DNA of 64,000 bases from Larix kaempferi. Taxonomy: Eukaryota > Streptophyta > Pinopsida > Pinales > Pinaceae. The translations under genes and the position numbers were made by a program. The notes under the pieces are model-generated. The model was not told the DNA's origin and did not search any database. It saw nothing but the letters and a program-made list of their open reading frames with translations. The stretch spans positions 4,699,001-4,763,000 of the forward strand of contig BSBM01000964.1 of assembly GCA_027924585.1 (NCBI GenBank), given 5' to 3'. Below, piece after piece: positions 8,888-18,877 of the stretch. Each line of letters begins with the position of its first letter. The stretch's first letter is position 1.

Positions 8888-9469
8888 CTACATCCAAAGT
8901 TCAGCAAAATCCCATAAGATAGGTCCAAGTGTGAGTATCCATTGAGCGCCCAAAACCACATCACATCCGCCTACGGTCAAGGCAAACATGTCATAGCGCA
9001 AGGTATAATCTCCCATAGAGATATGCACATTTCGACACTTCCCTTTGCAAGGTAAGGTGCCCCCATTGGCAACCATGACTTCAAAGTTGGAGCAAGGATG
9101 GATAAAACAATCATCTTGTTTAGCGATCCGAGGGTCAATGAAATTATGAGTGCTACCAGAATCAATGAGTATTGTAAGAGGAAGCTTCTTGAAGTAACCC
9201 CTGACCCGCATTGTTTGGGGGGTGGTGATTCCAGCTAAATCATGGAGAGATATCTCTAGCTGGTCATCCTGAGACAAAGGGTCAATAGGCGGTTCCTGAA
9301 TGTCGACCTGAGCATCCATTGTTTCTGGATCTTCGTCACCAATTTCAGAGGCAGGCAGAGAATCCACATCCAAGAGATAGAGATTTTGTTGAACACATCT
9401 ATGTCCCCGAGTGAATTTCTCATAGCAAAGCCTCTTTTCTCTGCGTGCTTGCATCTCTATTTCAGACAA
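8888..9469 (-). CDS. Gypsy A retropepsin with degenerate gag zinc knuckle (fragment)
   Basis: The frame opens with a damaged zinc knuckle (RLCYEKFTRGHRC). After an acidic linker comes the aspartic protease: TILIDSGSTHNFID holds the catalytic DSG, and GGCDVVLGAQWI is the conserved flap-to-dimer region. The protease cuts the polyprotein into working parts. The coding frame then runs toward 8,760, where the copia LTR interrupts it; the longer open frame at 8,202-8,897 is a chimera with that LTR. Confidence 0.9.
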   Translation of the reverse strand: MSEIEMQARREKRLCYEKFTRGHRCVQQNLYLLDVDSLPASEIGDEDPETMDAQVDIQEPPIDPLSQDDQLEISLHDLAGITTPQTMRVRGYFKKLPLTILIDSGSTHNFIDPRIAKQDDCFIHPCSNFEVMVANGGTLPCKGKCRNVHISMGDYTLRYDMFALTVGGCDVVLGAQWILTLGPILWDFAELWM

Positions 9470-9822
9470 ACGCTTGATAGGAGTTGGTCAAGGAGCCCGC
9501 GGTATAGGTGGTCGTTGAGAACCCATATTTCGGAAGGGAACAAAAGTGGGCTTGGAGCGTTGTTGGGCTGTAATCTTGTCTTCTTCCAACTCAACCCTAG
9601 GGCTTCCATCATTGTGTTGGGACAAAACATTTTGACGTCAGAGCGGATGGCATCCTTTAGACCACTGATAAAACAACTCCGGTAAAAGTCATCAGACAAT
9701 CCTTCAGTGTGGTTGGCTAGTTTCTCAAATTCGGTTTGATACTCTCTCACAGTGCCAATTTGGCGAAGTTTAGTGAGGGCTTCTGTGAAGTCATCAAAAG
9801 CACTAGGACCAAATCGTTGCAA
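9457..9822 (-). pseudogene. Gypsy A gag, C-terminal half
   Basis: The motif series QRFGPSAFDDFTEALTKLRQ, VREYQTEFEKLAN and FISGLKDAIRSDVKMF is the Retrotrans_gag capsid domain of plant chromoviruses. It is separated from the N-terminal half by stops near 9,886 and overlaps the start of the next frame by a few bases in a different frame, showing a frameshift before the zinc knuckle. Confidence 0.88.
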
Positions 9823-9885
9823 AAGGAGCTGGCAAAAGTCTGGCCATTTTGGCTCTTCATGAGCCTTGATGTACCAACAGTACTA

Positions 9886-10182
9886 TTAAAGAGCTTCCTG
9901 TTCCAAATGAAAGGATGCAAGCGGAACTTTGTTGACATCAAAAGTATTATGCAGACTGAAATACTGTTCTGCACGATAGATCCATCCAGTTGGATCAGTA
10001 TCATTGAAGCAAGGAAAGTCAAGCTTCGGACCACGGAAATTGCTGGAAGAAGAGAACCCATTGTCTGATGAAGACTCGGACTGCCGTTTGTTGTTCATAG
10101 CTGAATGTTCAAGATGGAGGCCGAGAAATTTTTCATCCAGATCCTGGAGTTTGGCTTGGATGGCTGCAAGTGCTTCTTCCAT
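9886..10182 (-). pseudogene. Gypsy A gag, N-terminal half
   Basis: I take the ATG at 10,182 (MEEALAAIQAKLQDLDEKF), which begins a short coiled-coil-like stretch usual for this gag. An in-frame ATG at 10,218 is less likely. The conserved LDFPCFNDTDPTGWIYRAEQ follows. It ends in tandem stops (TAA TAG) after LEQEAL, exactly where intact relatives read into a WY motif, so this is a mutated gag rather than a separate gene. Confidence 0.85.
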
Positions 10183-10218
10183 GGTTTTTGCTCCTGCACA
10201 GGTGACAACCATAACCAA

Positions 10219-11245
10219 GATTTTTTTTTTTTTGGTTGACTGGGTAGGAAAACAAAAACAAAAACTGCTTCAGTAAAGGAAAATCTGGACTTGAGAAAAA
10301 ATCTGAAGGGTAATTGGGGTTTGACTAGGTTTTGGACACTGTCGAATAGACAGGGAAGCAAAAAATGAGGATTTCAAAAGCAGGATGAAAGAATGGGAAA
10401 ATTTGGCAGAGGGAGATAAAGAAGCAGAATTCAGAAAGGAACTCTATGGTAAAATTTGAAGGTGATTGGGTGAAATATAAGGAAGTTATGGCAAACCCTA
10501 AAAATAGACAAATGTGGGATTTCAGGCTTTGGGAAGGGGAACTGGGGATAGGGTCCCCAGGAATGAAATATGCAGAATGGGATGACAGGGGTTCCCCGAA
10601 AATTTCAAGGGAAACAGAGTGAAAACAAGGGAGATATGGAGTGTTTTTTTTTTTCCAAACTGGAGCGGCTACGGCTCGGAAGGGATCTAAAACAGAGAAA
10701 TATGCAACGGCCCAGAAGTGAGTGGAAATAGAGGGATCTGAAACGACACCGAATGGATTGAAAACGACTGGATCTGGAACGGCTTTCAGAATGGATCTGA
10801 ACGGCTGGATTTGAAACGGCGCAGCAGTGAACGACAATAGTTCAGCTAAAAATAGATATGGACCCCAGGTATGTGCAGTTTCCTAACAGTTCAAAGGTTT
10901 CACTCGGCCACCAATGCTATCTGACGGTTTGCGTATTGGGGCAGTACCCCTCACTCTACGGCTCAGGTAAAACTGATAACCGCTTTGCCACAAACGACAG
11001 CTCTTGGTTTACCTCACGGGTGGGAACTAGTCAATCAGGTAGGGGTCGTTGCCCTTTTCGCTAGCAGGTCCTCTCAATGGGCCAGCTACTTTAGGGTTCC
11101 TGTGGTACTCCTCATAATGAGTTTTAGGGATTATTCCCATGTACTTCCCACAGTTAAGTGGATAGGGATTATTCCCAAATCTGAACCTGCAACAGATGCG
11201 AAAAAAAAAATTGGAAGAAATTTCACCCAGCGAGCCCAAGAAAGT
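10219..11245 (-). other. 5' leader of gypsy A
   Basis: This is non-coding sequence between the primer-binding site and gag on the minus strand. It holds an A/T run at 10,221-10,231 and GAACGGCT-like words repeated near 10,690-10,830. I see no supported gene; open frames here have no recognisable motifs. Confidence 0.7.
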
Positions 11246-11257
11246 GCTCTGATACTA
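11246..11257 (-). other. Primer-binding site of gypsy A (one mismatch)
   Basis: On the element strand TAGTATCAGAGC lies two bases after the 5' LTR. It differs by one base from the TGGTATCAGAGC site for initiator methionine tRNA. Confidence 0.8.
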
Positions 11258-11259
11258 GA

Positions 11260-11634
11260 TGTGAAGCACCTGCAACAATTAATTAATAAGAATATGCGAA
11301 ATAGCAGAAATGATAGAACTCAGAATCACTTTTATATTGATCACAGGCCACTTCGAGGGGGAAACCTCCTATGAGCAAGCTCAATACAAATAACTTCACG
11401 GTGTCTTCATAGGTCTCAACACACACTTATATACTAAGTCTAGGCGTCAATACTATGGGTCAAAACCATGGGCCACTACAAACTATGGATCAACAATACT
11501 ACAGGCAACTTACAAAGCATATCCGCCAACAACAATAACACAAACTATTGATCAACAAATACTACGGGACGACTTACAAAGCATATGCGTCCAACAACAA
11601 TATACTAACAAAGTAAAGACATGGGTTCCTAACA
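11260..11634 (-). repeat. 5' LTR of gypsy A
   Basis: It is 375 bp, the same length as its partner at 318-692. The minus-strand TATATAAG box is at 11,426-11,433. The target-site duplication ATTCG follows at 11,635-11,639. Confidence 0.95.
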
Positions 11635-11639
11635 ATTCG

Positions 11640-12360
11640 CCCTCCTTGATGGTCTCTTTGATCATGATTTAGTATCAAACATATCTCATAATTAATTTTT
11701 CCAAAAGAAGAAGAGCTTGCAGATTCAATACTCATGTTCTCAATGTCTTCTATTTCGAATTCTGAGCCAGCTCACACTCTAGAAATTGAAGAGGTTCTTA
11801 AATCCTCTCTTGCATAAGAGTCTGTTGGTTTGCATAATGATGATCTATTGACTGTTTCAGAGGTTAAATTGGCAATTGGAGGTGATGCATTCGCTCTCCT
11901 TGATCACTTATCTCTTATGTATTACTATATGATCATTTGTACATGCTCTCAGAAATTCATTGAAGATGTAGGGCATTACCATTCGCTTGGGATCATTTCT
12001 CATGCATATCATGGTTTATTTGGTTTTGATCTCACCCCTGCTGGTTCAAAGGAGATCTTGAGAAACCATTCATCATTTCTTGGAGATGATTCAAAATCCA
12101 ATCCATTACCATTGTTTCATGGTTCATTTGGTTTTGATCTCACCCCTACTGGTTCAAAGGAGATCTCAAGAAACCATTTATCAAGTCTTGGAACTGATTT
12201 GAATTCCAAACAACCACTATCATGTGATGGTTCTTTTGGGCATGATCTGACCTATGATGGTTCAAAGGAGATAACAAAAGACTATCTACACATTCATGGA
12301 TTTTATCCTACCTCAACTGTTTCAAATCACAGGTTCCAGGATCATCCTCATACCTTTTGA
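11640..12360 (+). pseudogene. Outer element C-terminal region with 36-residue repeats; function unknown
   Basis: The frame continues from the gag fragment left of the insertion (DAFALLDGLFDHDL), stops at 11,693, and a second frame carries an acidic stretch (PKEEELADSIL, LEIEEVLKSSL) with a TAA at 11,815. From 11,830 it is open to 12,360. The motif DAFALLD recurs at about 11,884. Three tandem units follow with the core GFDLTPxGSKEI, the third reading GHDLTYDGSKEI. I do not recognise the repeat. Its position between gag and the 3' LTR suggests an element-encoded protein, not a host gene. The listed ATG-less start reflects decay. Confidence 0.55.
12010..12333 (+). repeat. Three tandem 108-bp units coding 36-residue repeats
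   Basis: Units lie at 12,010-12,117, 12,118-12,225 and 12,226-12,333. Each starts with a (C/G)ATGGTT word and includes GGTTCAAAGGAGAT. Units 1 and 2 are close copies; unit 3 is more diverged. The unit length is a multiple of three, so the reading frame is kept. Confidence 0.85.
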
Positions 12361-12680
12361 TTTGTTCTCATCACATTCGGTCTGAAGAGCAAGTACAAGC
12401 ACATGTCTCCATATTCGCTTGCATCCACTAAAGGAGAACACAAGCACATGTTTTTGGAGCATGAACCACTTCTTCCCAAGAAGAAAATACCTCCAGACAT
12501 ATGACCAAGCATCACACTTGCTTGAGTTTGGAGCATTTATCTTTTGGTGTGCCCTACAGTCTCTTTTGAGGGGGGGTATTTTTCCCATGAGGTTTTCCCC
12601 ATTTCCTCGGTTTATGGACTTTTCTCTATCATTTATTGTATTGGGTGACCTTTGGTCTCAGTTACCAGGGCCCAGGATGG

Positions 12681-12692
12681 ATTAAGGGGGGG
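12681..12692 (+). other. Polypurine tract of the outer element
   Basis: ATTAAGGGGGGG sits directly before the LTR start TGTTAGGATATTCC. A similar G run (GAGGGGGGG) at about 12,567-12,575 may be an older or internal tract. Confidence 0.7.
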
Positions 12693-13540
12693 TGTTAGGA
12701 TATTCCTATACTCCATCCCAGTCCTACCAGCATTTTCATTATTTTGCATTTCAGACATGCATACAGTCATGAAATTGCATGTAGGCATGCAATTGCATGC
12801 ATCCCAGTCATTAGGTTGGTGTCTCCCAACACCTAGAGCTTAGTTTACTAGCCCCGGGAGCCTATTTCTGCTCAGTTCCAGCCCTCCTAGTCATTAATGT
12901 GCCTTCCTTTCACCTACCACATGAGAAAGGCCCCCTCCCTCACCTACCACCAATTACACTTCAGTTAGTTGAGTGATTTGTGGATTTGTTCCTTGATTTG
13001 AGTACAGATTGACTAGTTTACTGACTGAGACACTCTGATGGACCTCCAGTGAGCCTAGATTGCCAATTCTGAATCTAGTCAGCTCCTCTTGTGCCCTCCT
13101 TTGATCCTCCTTCACTACATTAGTGCACCATGCATGTGTTACACCTACTACATTCAGTTAGACTCAGTTTGCCACCTGGTTGATAGTCACTTGTGTATTA
13201 ATGACACTCCACTGATGATGATTAGGACTCCTAGTGGTGTATTGTTGAAACTCCACTGATGATGATGATGACTCCTAGTGCAGATAAGCCATGCCCATGC
13301 AGGATAATTCGAATTTCCACCTTGGCATTCGAATCCTCTCCATTGTACTATTTATTTGTTCATATTACGATTAATGAATTAGTGTGTGATGTTATTCTTC
13401 TTATATCTGAGTTCTACTGTATCATAATTCTGCTGCTCTTTTACACTGCATTGTCCACTCTTCTTCTATTTTCCTGCTTAATCTTAATCTTTCTTGTGAG
13501 GTATACATCAGCTCTTAGATCTGCTGTGAGGATTTTCACA
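12693..13540 (+). repeat. 3' LTR of the outer element (right end uncertain)
   Basis: It starts TGTTAGG after a purine tract. It contains nested GCATGC words near 12,760-12,805 and a local repeat of CCACTGATGATGA with GACTCCTAGTG (13,209-13,280). No partner LTR is in the window, so the end is an estimate. Confidence 0.5.
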
Positions 13541-13849
13541 CATTTCTCCATCTAATTTACACACGATACATCTATTTGGCCTCTTATAATTCCTCTTCTA
13601 CCCAGTGTCCAAATTAAGTGATTTAATTGCTAATTCCAACCACATCATAATATTGGTTTATAATGGAAAAAAGTAGCTTCCATACATACCTCCACCACCA
13701 AGCTCTTTCCCCATTCCAATAGTCTATTTTAATTACATATACTAGCTTAACTATGTATTCAATTTCCCCCTTGTTCTTGGATTATTTAAGGGTGTCCCCT
13801 TCTTCTTTTAATTTAATAATACTATGTGATAGTAGCCTCAATACTGCCT
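13541..13849. other. AT-rich intergenic stretch
   Basis: This lies between the estimated LTR end and the first recognisable LINE sequence. I see no coding or structural signal; it may be the LINE 3' end and tail. Confidence 0.4.
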
Positions 13850-14274
13850 CCATTCCTTAACCTAATCTCCTTGAATATTAAGTATTTTAATTGTATTTCG
13901 TCCTTGAAGTTGTTCATTCATTTCTCTTGTAGCAACTAGCTTGCTTAAATAGTGGATCCCTTGATCATGTAAATCTTCCATAAGTGCCTAAAAAATTCTA
14001 TAATTTCCTTTGGTTCCTATTTAAGGCCCTCTCCAATTTTGAGCTTGCCTCCATTCCCACTTGACACACAACCCAATTACCAATCAAGGGGAAAGCCTTG
14101 ATCAAATATTTCCAAACTAAAGAGCTCTTAGATAATGTTTTCTATCCATTTTGAACCACATAGTATTCCCTTTGAGATATCTGGCTTGCATAACACTACC
14201 CTAAAGCCCTTCATCATACATTAATGGACAGATTCTTTTATCTTCAAGTGCTAACCTAAATATATGAACAATTC

Positions 14275-14724
14275 TCAAGCTATGTCCCTCCAAATCCTTA
14301 GGTAGGGCCATTTTATTCGACTTGAGTAATGTAATGCCTTATTTTTCCTTTTTCCATGTCCAAAGAAAACCAAAAATTTATTTCTAATTTTATTCAGTAT
14401 GCCTTTAAGAATCTTTGTTACAGTTAGCCAATATATAGGAATGCTCTCCAATACTTCTTTATCCAACACTAACCACCCTTCATGAGAAAACCATCAATTG
14501 CACCACATTGAAACTCAAGCTTCCACTTTGTTATAAATTCAAATCCAATCCTCATAATGGTAATTACTTGTCTCTAAGAAAAGACCAAGGTACTTCACCC
14601 CTTTGTCTAGATCACAAGTCTTCACAAGAAAGATAATCTTAGCTTGGGAATTAATATCCTCTACCATCTCATTAAACATAAAAATGGACTTGTTCACGTT
14701 TATTCCATACCTATAGCCTTGCAA
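14275..14724 (-). pseudogene. LINE A reverse transcriptase, C-terminal part
   Basis: Two frames carry the RT end: GYRYGINVNKSIFMF and KYLGLFLETSNYHYEDW (the KYLG thumb motif) at 14,539-14,724, then LESIPIYWLTVTKILKGIL with FLVFFGHGKRKNK at 14,275-14,469, matching the conserved LQSIPIYW...FLWxG region. Stops separate the pieces. Confidence 0.85.
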
Positions 14725-14882
14725 TATAAATCTAGCATCTCCTTGAATTTTTCCAACTCCTTCATAAATCCATGGCTAAAAGCATGATATCATCCACAAA
14801 AGGTAAATGTGAAATAGTGATAGAGCTTGCTAAATATATCCCATTTAGCTCTCCTTTCCTTTTAACATATTTGAAAGCATAC

Positions 14883-15104
14883 TTATTCCTCCACCACTAA
14901 TAAGAATAGAAAACGAGATAAAGAGAAACCTTTCTTGAATCCTCTAGTGATATTAGAAAAACTAGATGGAGACCCAGTTATCAACACTGCGAAGGAAACC
15001 AAAGTTAAACGATCCATTATCCAATTAACTATATACAAGCTCATTCCCATATGGATACACAACAATATTAGGAATATCCAACTTACCTTGCATAGGCCTT
15101 TCAC
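14883..15104 (-). pseudogene. LINE A reverse transcriptase, palm region
   Basis: GSPSSFSNITRGFKKGFSLS corresponds to the LINE RT block NGspsgff..RGlrQGdPLSP. The catalytic ADD motif expected just downstream (about 14,760-14,880) lies in a degraded stretch that I could not read in one frame. Confidence 0.85.
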
Positions 15105-15336
15105 AAATCTATCTTCAATATTGCAGCTAGTAGAATTTTTGTTTTGATTGTATGCATGTCTTCTTGTGTATTGGAAACAACATTGTGAATGTGTCGATTA
15201 TAGAGGAATCCAAGCTATTCTTTTGAAACAATACCTAACATAATACATTTTAATATATTATCAATGATCTTGGAAATAATTTTGTAGATGCCATTTCACA
15301 AAGAACACGCTTATAATCTTCAAAAGTTTCATAATT

Positions 15337-15754
15337 CTATTTTTTGGGAATAAGGGTGATAAAACTAGCATTTAAAGCTCTCAATACTCTCCCAAAAATC
15401 CTAGATTCTTCCACCGATTGCAACAAATGTTTTTCCAACATGTCATAAAAACCAAAGTAGAATTCTATATATAACCCATCAAAGCCATGCCTTTCCCCTT
15501 TTTTAAAACATGATAACACTTCCTTCAACTCATATGAAGTAACTTCAACCCACAACTCCCTATTTGATTCCTCATTTATAAGAGTTAGACATAAACTAAA
15601 AAAATTCATAATTTCTCTAATATAAGCACTCCCAAGACCTTGTGACATAGATTTAAAGTGTATTATTCTCTCTTTTACTATCTCCTTGAAAGCACTAGCC
15701 TTGTTACCATTGGGGTGCTTAATATCCCATATCATGTTAATATTCTTTCTATGG
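15337..15754 (-). pseudogene. LINE A ORF2, region just before and into RT
   Basis: The frame has the pre-RT linker and first RT motif: EVTSYELKEVLSCFKKGERH, HGFDGLYIEFYFGFYDML, then ALNASFITLIPKK, which is the start of the LINE polymerase. The beginning of the longer open frame (to 15,807) lies inside the gypsy B LTR and is not LINE sequence. Confidence 0.88.
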
Positions 15755-15759
15755 TTTGC

Positions 15760-17440
15760 TATAATGTCCCCATTCAAATAAATCTCAGAAGGAGAAAATT
15801 CCACCAATCTACTAGTTTCCTAGGTTGGGGTGGAAACATTATATTTGGAATAAGGGAACTATAAAACCCGAAATGGACATTAACTTGACAAAATATATTA
15901 AATGGGGAATAAATAAATAAATATGATAGGAAAATAAGATGGCACTTGGTAATGAGGTCACATGGGAGATGCGGGGCCCATTTAAGCAAGATTCCCCATG
16001 CCACATGGCATTCCACTCTCATCCATTTGAATCCTAGGTGGAGTCCACATTCTTGGGGGAGTTTCAATGTCAATATACTTAGCATGACTCAATGAAGGTC
16101 GAATTGGAGTGGAAGAGTAACTCCCATGGAAGAGGAAGAGGCATTTGAGAGAAATTGAGACACTTGGGCTAGATTCCCTAGCTTCTATGACACAAATCAG
16201 ACCTGATTGTTGAAATGTGACATATATGACATGCCAGGAATAAAAATAGCCTCCAAGAGGTCACGCAAGGGAGTTAGGGCATCCAAAGAGTCACCCATTC
16301 AAATTGAGTGAAGGAGGGAGTTAGGAATGGAGGGACAAGTGGCACACATTGGAATCTCTTCCTAATTCGAGTTGGCATGAATCTCATGGATGGAATTTGA
16401 GTTAATAAATTATTTGGAAGTTTATAAAAGTCAAGAAAAAAGAAGGAGCCAACTTTTGATCATTTATCATTTTGCATATTGGAGAGCATAGCTTGTCCAT
16501 GCTTGTGGAGTGATTACTCTACTTGCCTTAGTACCAATTTCGAGGGTGAAAGATTCCCATACTAATTGGAAATTGGAGAGGCCATTCAAAACTTTCATTT
16601 GGATCTAAAATGGATTCATTTGTTGCAGCTTTAAGCTACTGGGAATCTCGTGACATTATCATCCTCAAATTGCTTCCACACCTTTTTCAGTTTTCTCTTC
16701 ATATTTTGGCTCTTTGAGGAAGGGCGCACTTGGTGAGATGTTGTTATCTTTGGGGGAGCTCTTGTGGCCCCATTTATTTGTATTATGATATATATACTCT
16801 GTATTTAATGCTCAGAAGACTCTCAGGTCGAAATACCAAGTGGAACTATGTAAAAATACCAAACAATGCATAGATGGTGCCAGTTTCCCTACATCTTGTT
16901 ATGAAAGCTTGAAGTTGCTCTATTTCGACTTGTATCAGTTCATATATGTGATTTTTATGATGTATGTAGAGTCATTAATTTCTTGAATGATTTTCATATA
17001 CATTTCATAAGTATTTGGAACATAAATCTCGAATTTCATAGCAAGTTGTGAAGTTTACTAGCATTTCCCCCTATGTGAAGATATGTCCACAAACCTATGA
17101 TTTATGAGAGTTGAAGAAGATTTTAGAAACTGATTGATGATTTATTTGGGATCCCATTAAAGTCCTTTAATAGTACCATGTCTCTGTTCTAAAATTTGGG
17201 AAGGTATTACAACATTTGGAGATCCATCTTTGACCACTACCCTTGGGGGATTCGAACCTCAATTTGACTAGTAAATTGTCCTATCTTTATCTGATTGTAA
17301 TTGAATGTTGAAGAAGTATTTTGAGAGTTTCCAAGCATCCATAAGCCTAATTTTTATGTCTTAATACCTTCTAAACAAATTCAGAACCAATTCAGAATCA
17401 TTTGGAGCCATTTGGAGGCATTTGAGTCAATACTATTCTA
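15760..17440 (+). repeat. 5' LTR of gypsy B
   Basis: It is about 1.68 kb and matches the split 3' LTR. Its first bases are TATAATG instead of TGTAATG, a mutation of the terminal TG. It lacks the last 65 bp present in the 3' copy: here CTATTCTAAG runs straight into the primer-binding site. Confidence 0.88.
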
Positions 17441-17442
17441 AG

Positions 17443-17455
17443 TGGTATCAGAGCA
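17443..17455 (+). other. Primer-binding site of gypsy B
   Basis: TGGTATCAGAGCA matches the initiator methionine tRNA type site. Confidence 0.9.
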
Positions 17456-17486
17456 TGGTCCATGCACCTGACATGGATGACCATTT

Positions 17487-18790
17487 ATGAAGACAAGAAT
17501 CCAAAGAAATCATTCCCCACCATTAGAAATTGAAACTGAAAGTGCTTGTGGTGAAGAAGAAGAAGAAGAAGGAGAAGAGGTGTATTCTGTTGAGACTATG
17601 GCTAAGAATGGAAAAGGAAATTATGATATGGAGGAGAAAGAGGAATTTATGAAATTCGTGAAACCTTTTTTTGAAGATATGACAAGGCAGATAATTCAAG
17701 GGTTCGAATTGATGGCTAGTCAAATTGCTAGCAGATTGGCCACAGGAGGCACTAGTAGTTCCTCTAGTGAGGAAAAAAAGACAGTGGGTGGATGCATTTT
17801 CTCAAGAACAGGGCCTCATAATCGAGCTCATGAGTTTCAGAGCTCAACAAGAGCTACCACACCTAAGTTGCTTGAGACCAAATAAGAACCTAACACCCAA
17901 TATGATATGTAAGAAGCTATAACAGAATGGCAAAAATTGAGTGAAGATTGTAGAAGGACTCTACCATTTGATCAATACTTTACTGTCTCAAACAAACTCA
18001 AAATGAGGGAAGGTAATAGGACTCCATTTCAAAATAAATAATTTAATTATTCCATAGGTAAAATTCCCCTTCTTGTTTTTGATGGCTCATCTCAAAGTTC
18101 TGCAAATACTTGGGTACAAAAACTAGATGTGTATTTTTAGTTGAATCCAATGGTTGAAGAGGATGCTCTAAAAATGGCTATTTTGCATCTCGAAGGAGAA
18201 GCCAATGATTGGTGGTTCCATGGAATTAAAAATTTGGGACATGATCAGGTTACAACATATGGATATGATACTTTGTTGACAGGGTATTAGAAAGATTTGA
18301 GCAAAAAGACCCATAAATGCCTTTCAAAGAACTAGCTCAATTGAAGCAAGTTGGAACCCTTGCTGAATATATGTTGAAATTCCAAAAACTATCAATTAAG
18401 GTGGATTATATATCTATGGTCAGATTAGTATTTCTCTTTACTGAAGGTTTGGATGAACCTTTGAAGGGTTTAGTTAAGGCCCACAAACCTACCTCATTGA
18501 AAGATGCCATGAACTTGACAAGAGACCTACAAAATGTGCTACCCAAGACAAGGTTTCCTCCCAAGCCTAATTTTCCTTCCAAGTTCATATTTGAAAAGAA
18601 GCCATGGCAAAAATATACATTTGGAAAGGATAAAAAAGAGGCACCAAACAAGGAAGAACCTATAAGAAATAAACTATGTTACACATGCTTCCAACCATGG
18701 GTACTAGGGCATAAATGTGCTAAGGGGAAAGCACAATTCATTGAAGTATTTTCTGATGATGATGAGTACGAAGGGGGTATGGAGGAATAA
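17487..18790 (+). pseudogene. Gypsy B gag with zinc knuckle (broken)
   Basis: The frame from 17,487 opens with a glutamate-rich N-terminus and the motif FVKPFFEDMTRQIIQGFE. The capsid core lies around 18,160-18,240 (ALKMAILHLEGEANDWWFHG). The piece at 18,317-18,790 continues with ELAQLKQVGTLAEYMLKFQ and ends in the knuckle-like LCYTCFQPWVLGHKC followed by an acidic tail. Stops near 17,885, 17,910 and 18,140 and a shift around 18,290 break it. A plausible natural start is the ATG at 17,487, 32 bp after the primer-binding site. Confidence 0.85.
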
Positions 18791-18877
18791 AGACATCTTT
18801 CAGCCCAAGAAGAGGGATATGACACAACAGAAGAATGGAAACAAGAAGAAGATCGCCCATCACCTGACAAAGGGAGA

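Larger units (their letters stand above)
318..11634 (-). mobile_element. Gypsy A: Ty3/gypsy chromovirus, minus strand, split by a copia element
   Basis: Two 375-bp LTRs (318-692 and 11,260-11,634) bound the element, flanked by the 5-bp duplication ATTTG (313-317) and ATTCG (11,635-11,639), which differ by one base. Read on the minus strand the order is 5' LTR, primer-binding site, gag, protease, reverse transcriptase, RNase H, integrase, chromodomain, polypurine tract, 3' LTR. The protease-to-RT junction is interrupted by the copia element at 3,564-8,754. Without it gypsy A is about 6.1 kb, a normal chromovirus size. Stops and frameshifts break the polyprotein. I count roughly 15 differences between the LTRs by eye, so it is older than the copia inside it. 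Confidence 0.93.
1..13540 (+). mobile_element. Outer non-autonomous LTR retrotransposon (partial; 5' end outside window)
   Basis: This is the oldest layer on the left. A copia-type gag reading frame (2-317) stops at a later insertion (318-11,634) and resumes at 11,640. The same strand then carries a repeat-containing coding region (11,640-12,360), a purine-rich tract ending at 12,692 and an LTR start reading TGTTAGGATATTCC at 12,693. No protease, integrase or reverse transcriptase lies between gag and the 3' LTR, so the element looks non-autonomous. The right LTR end near 13,540 (a CA after GAGGATTTT) is only a guess, because the 5' LTR is not in the window to compare. Confidence 0.6.
13850..15759 (-). 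mobile_element. LINE A (L1/RTE-clade non-LTR element), 3' half, left of a gypsy insertion
   Basis: Several minus-strand frames spell out a plant L1-type ORF2 in order, right to left: post-endonuclease region, RT and a decayed C-terminal region. The frame breaks off at 15,760 where gypsy B begins and resumes at 34,164. At the join the reading KIHNYANHRKNINMIWDI becomes continuous with one copy of the TTTGC duplication. The left limit is where I stop recognising LINE text; no poly(A)-like tail was identified. Confidence 0.82.

Noticed and set aside
8202-8897. A 231-codon minus-strand frame and its near twin at 3,593-4,150
   Set aside because: Most of both frames is the antisense of the copia B LTR. 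The right one only adds a short true gypsy A segment at its upstream end, so it is a chimera and not a gene.
10325-10837. A 170-codon minus-strand frame in the gypsy A leader
   Set aside because: No conserved motif; it lies between the primer-binding site and gag where non-coding leader is expected.
12361-12843. Short plus-strand frames near the outer element 3' end
   Set aside because: They cross the polypurine tract and LTR start and have no motif.
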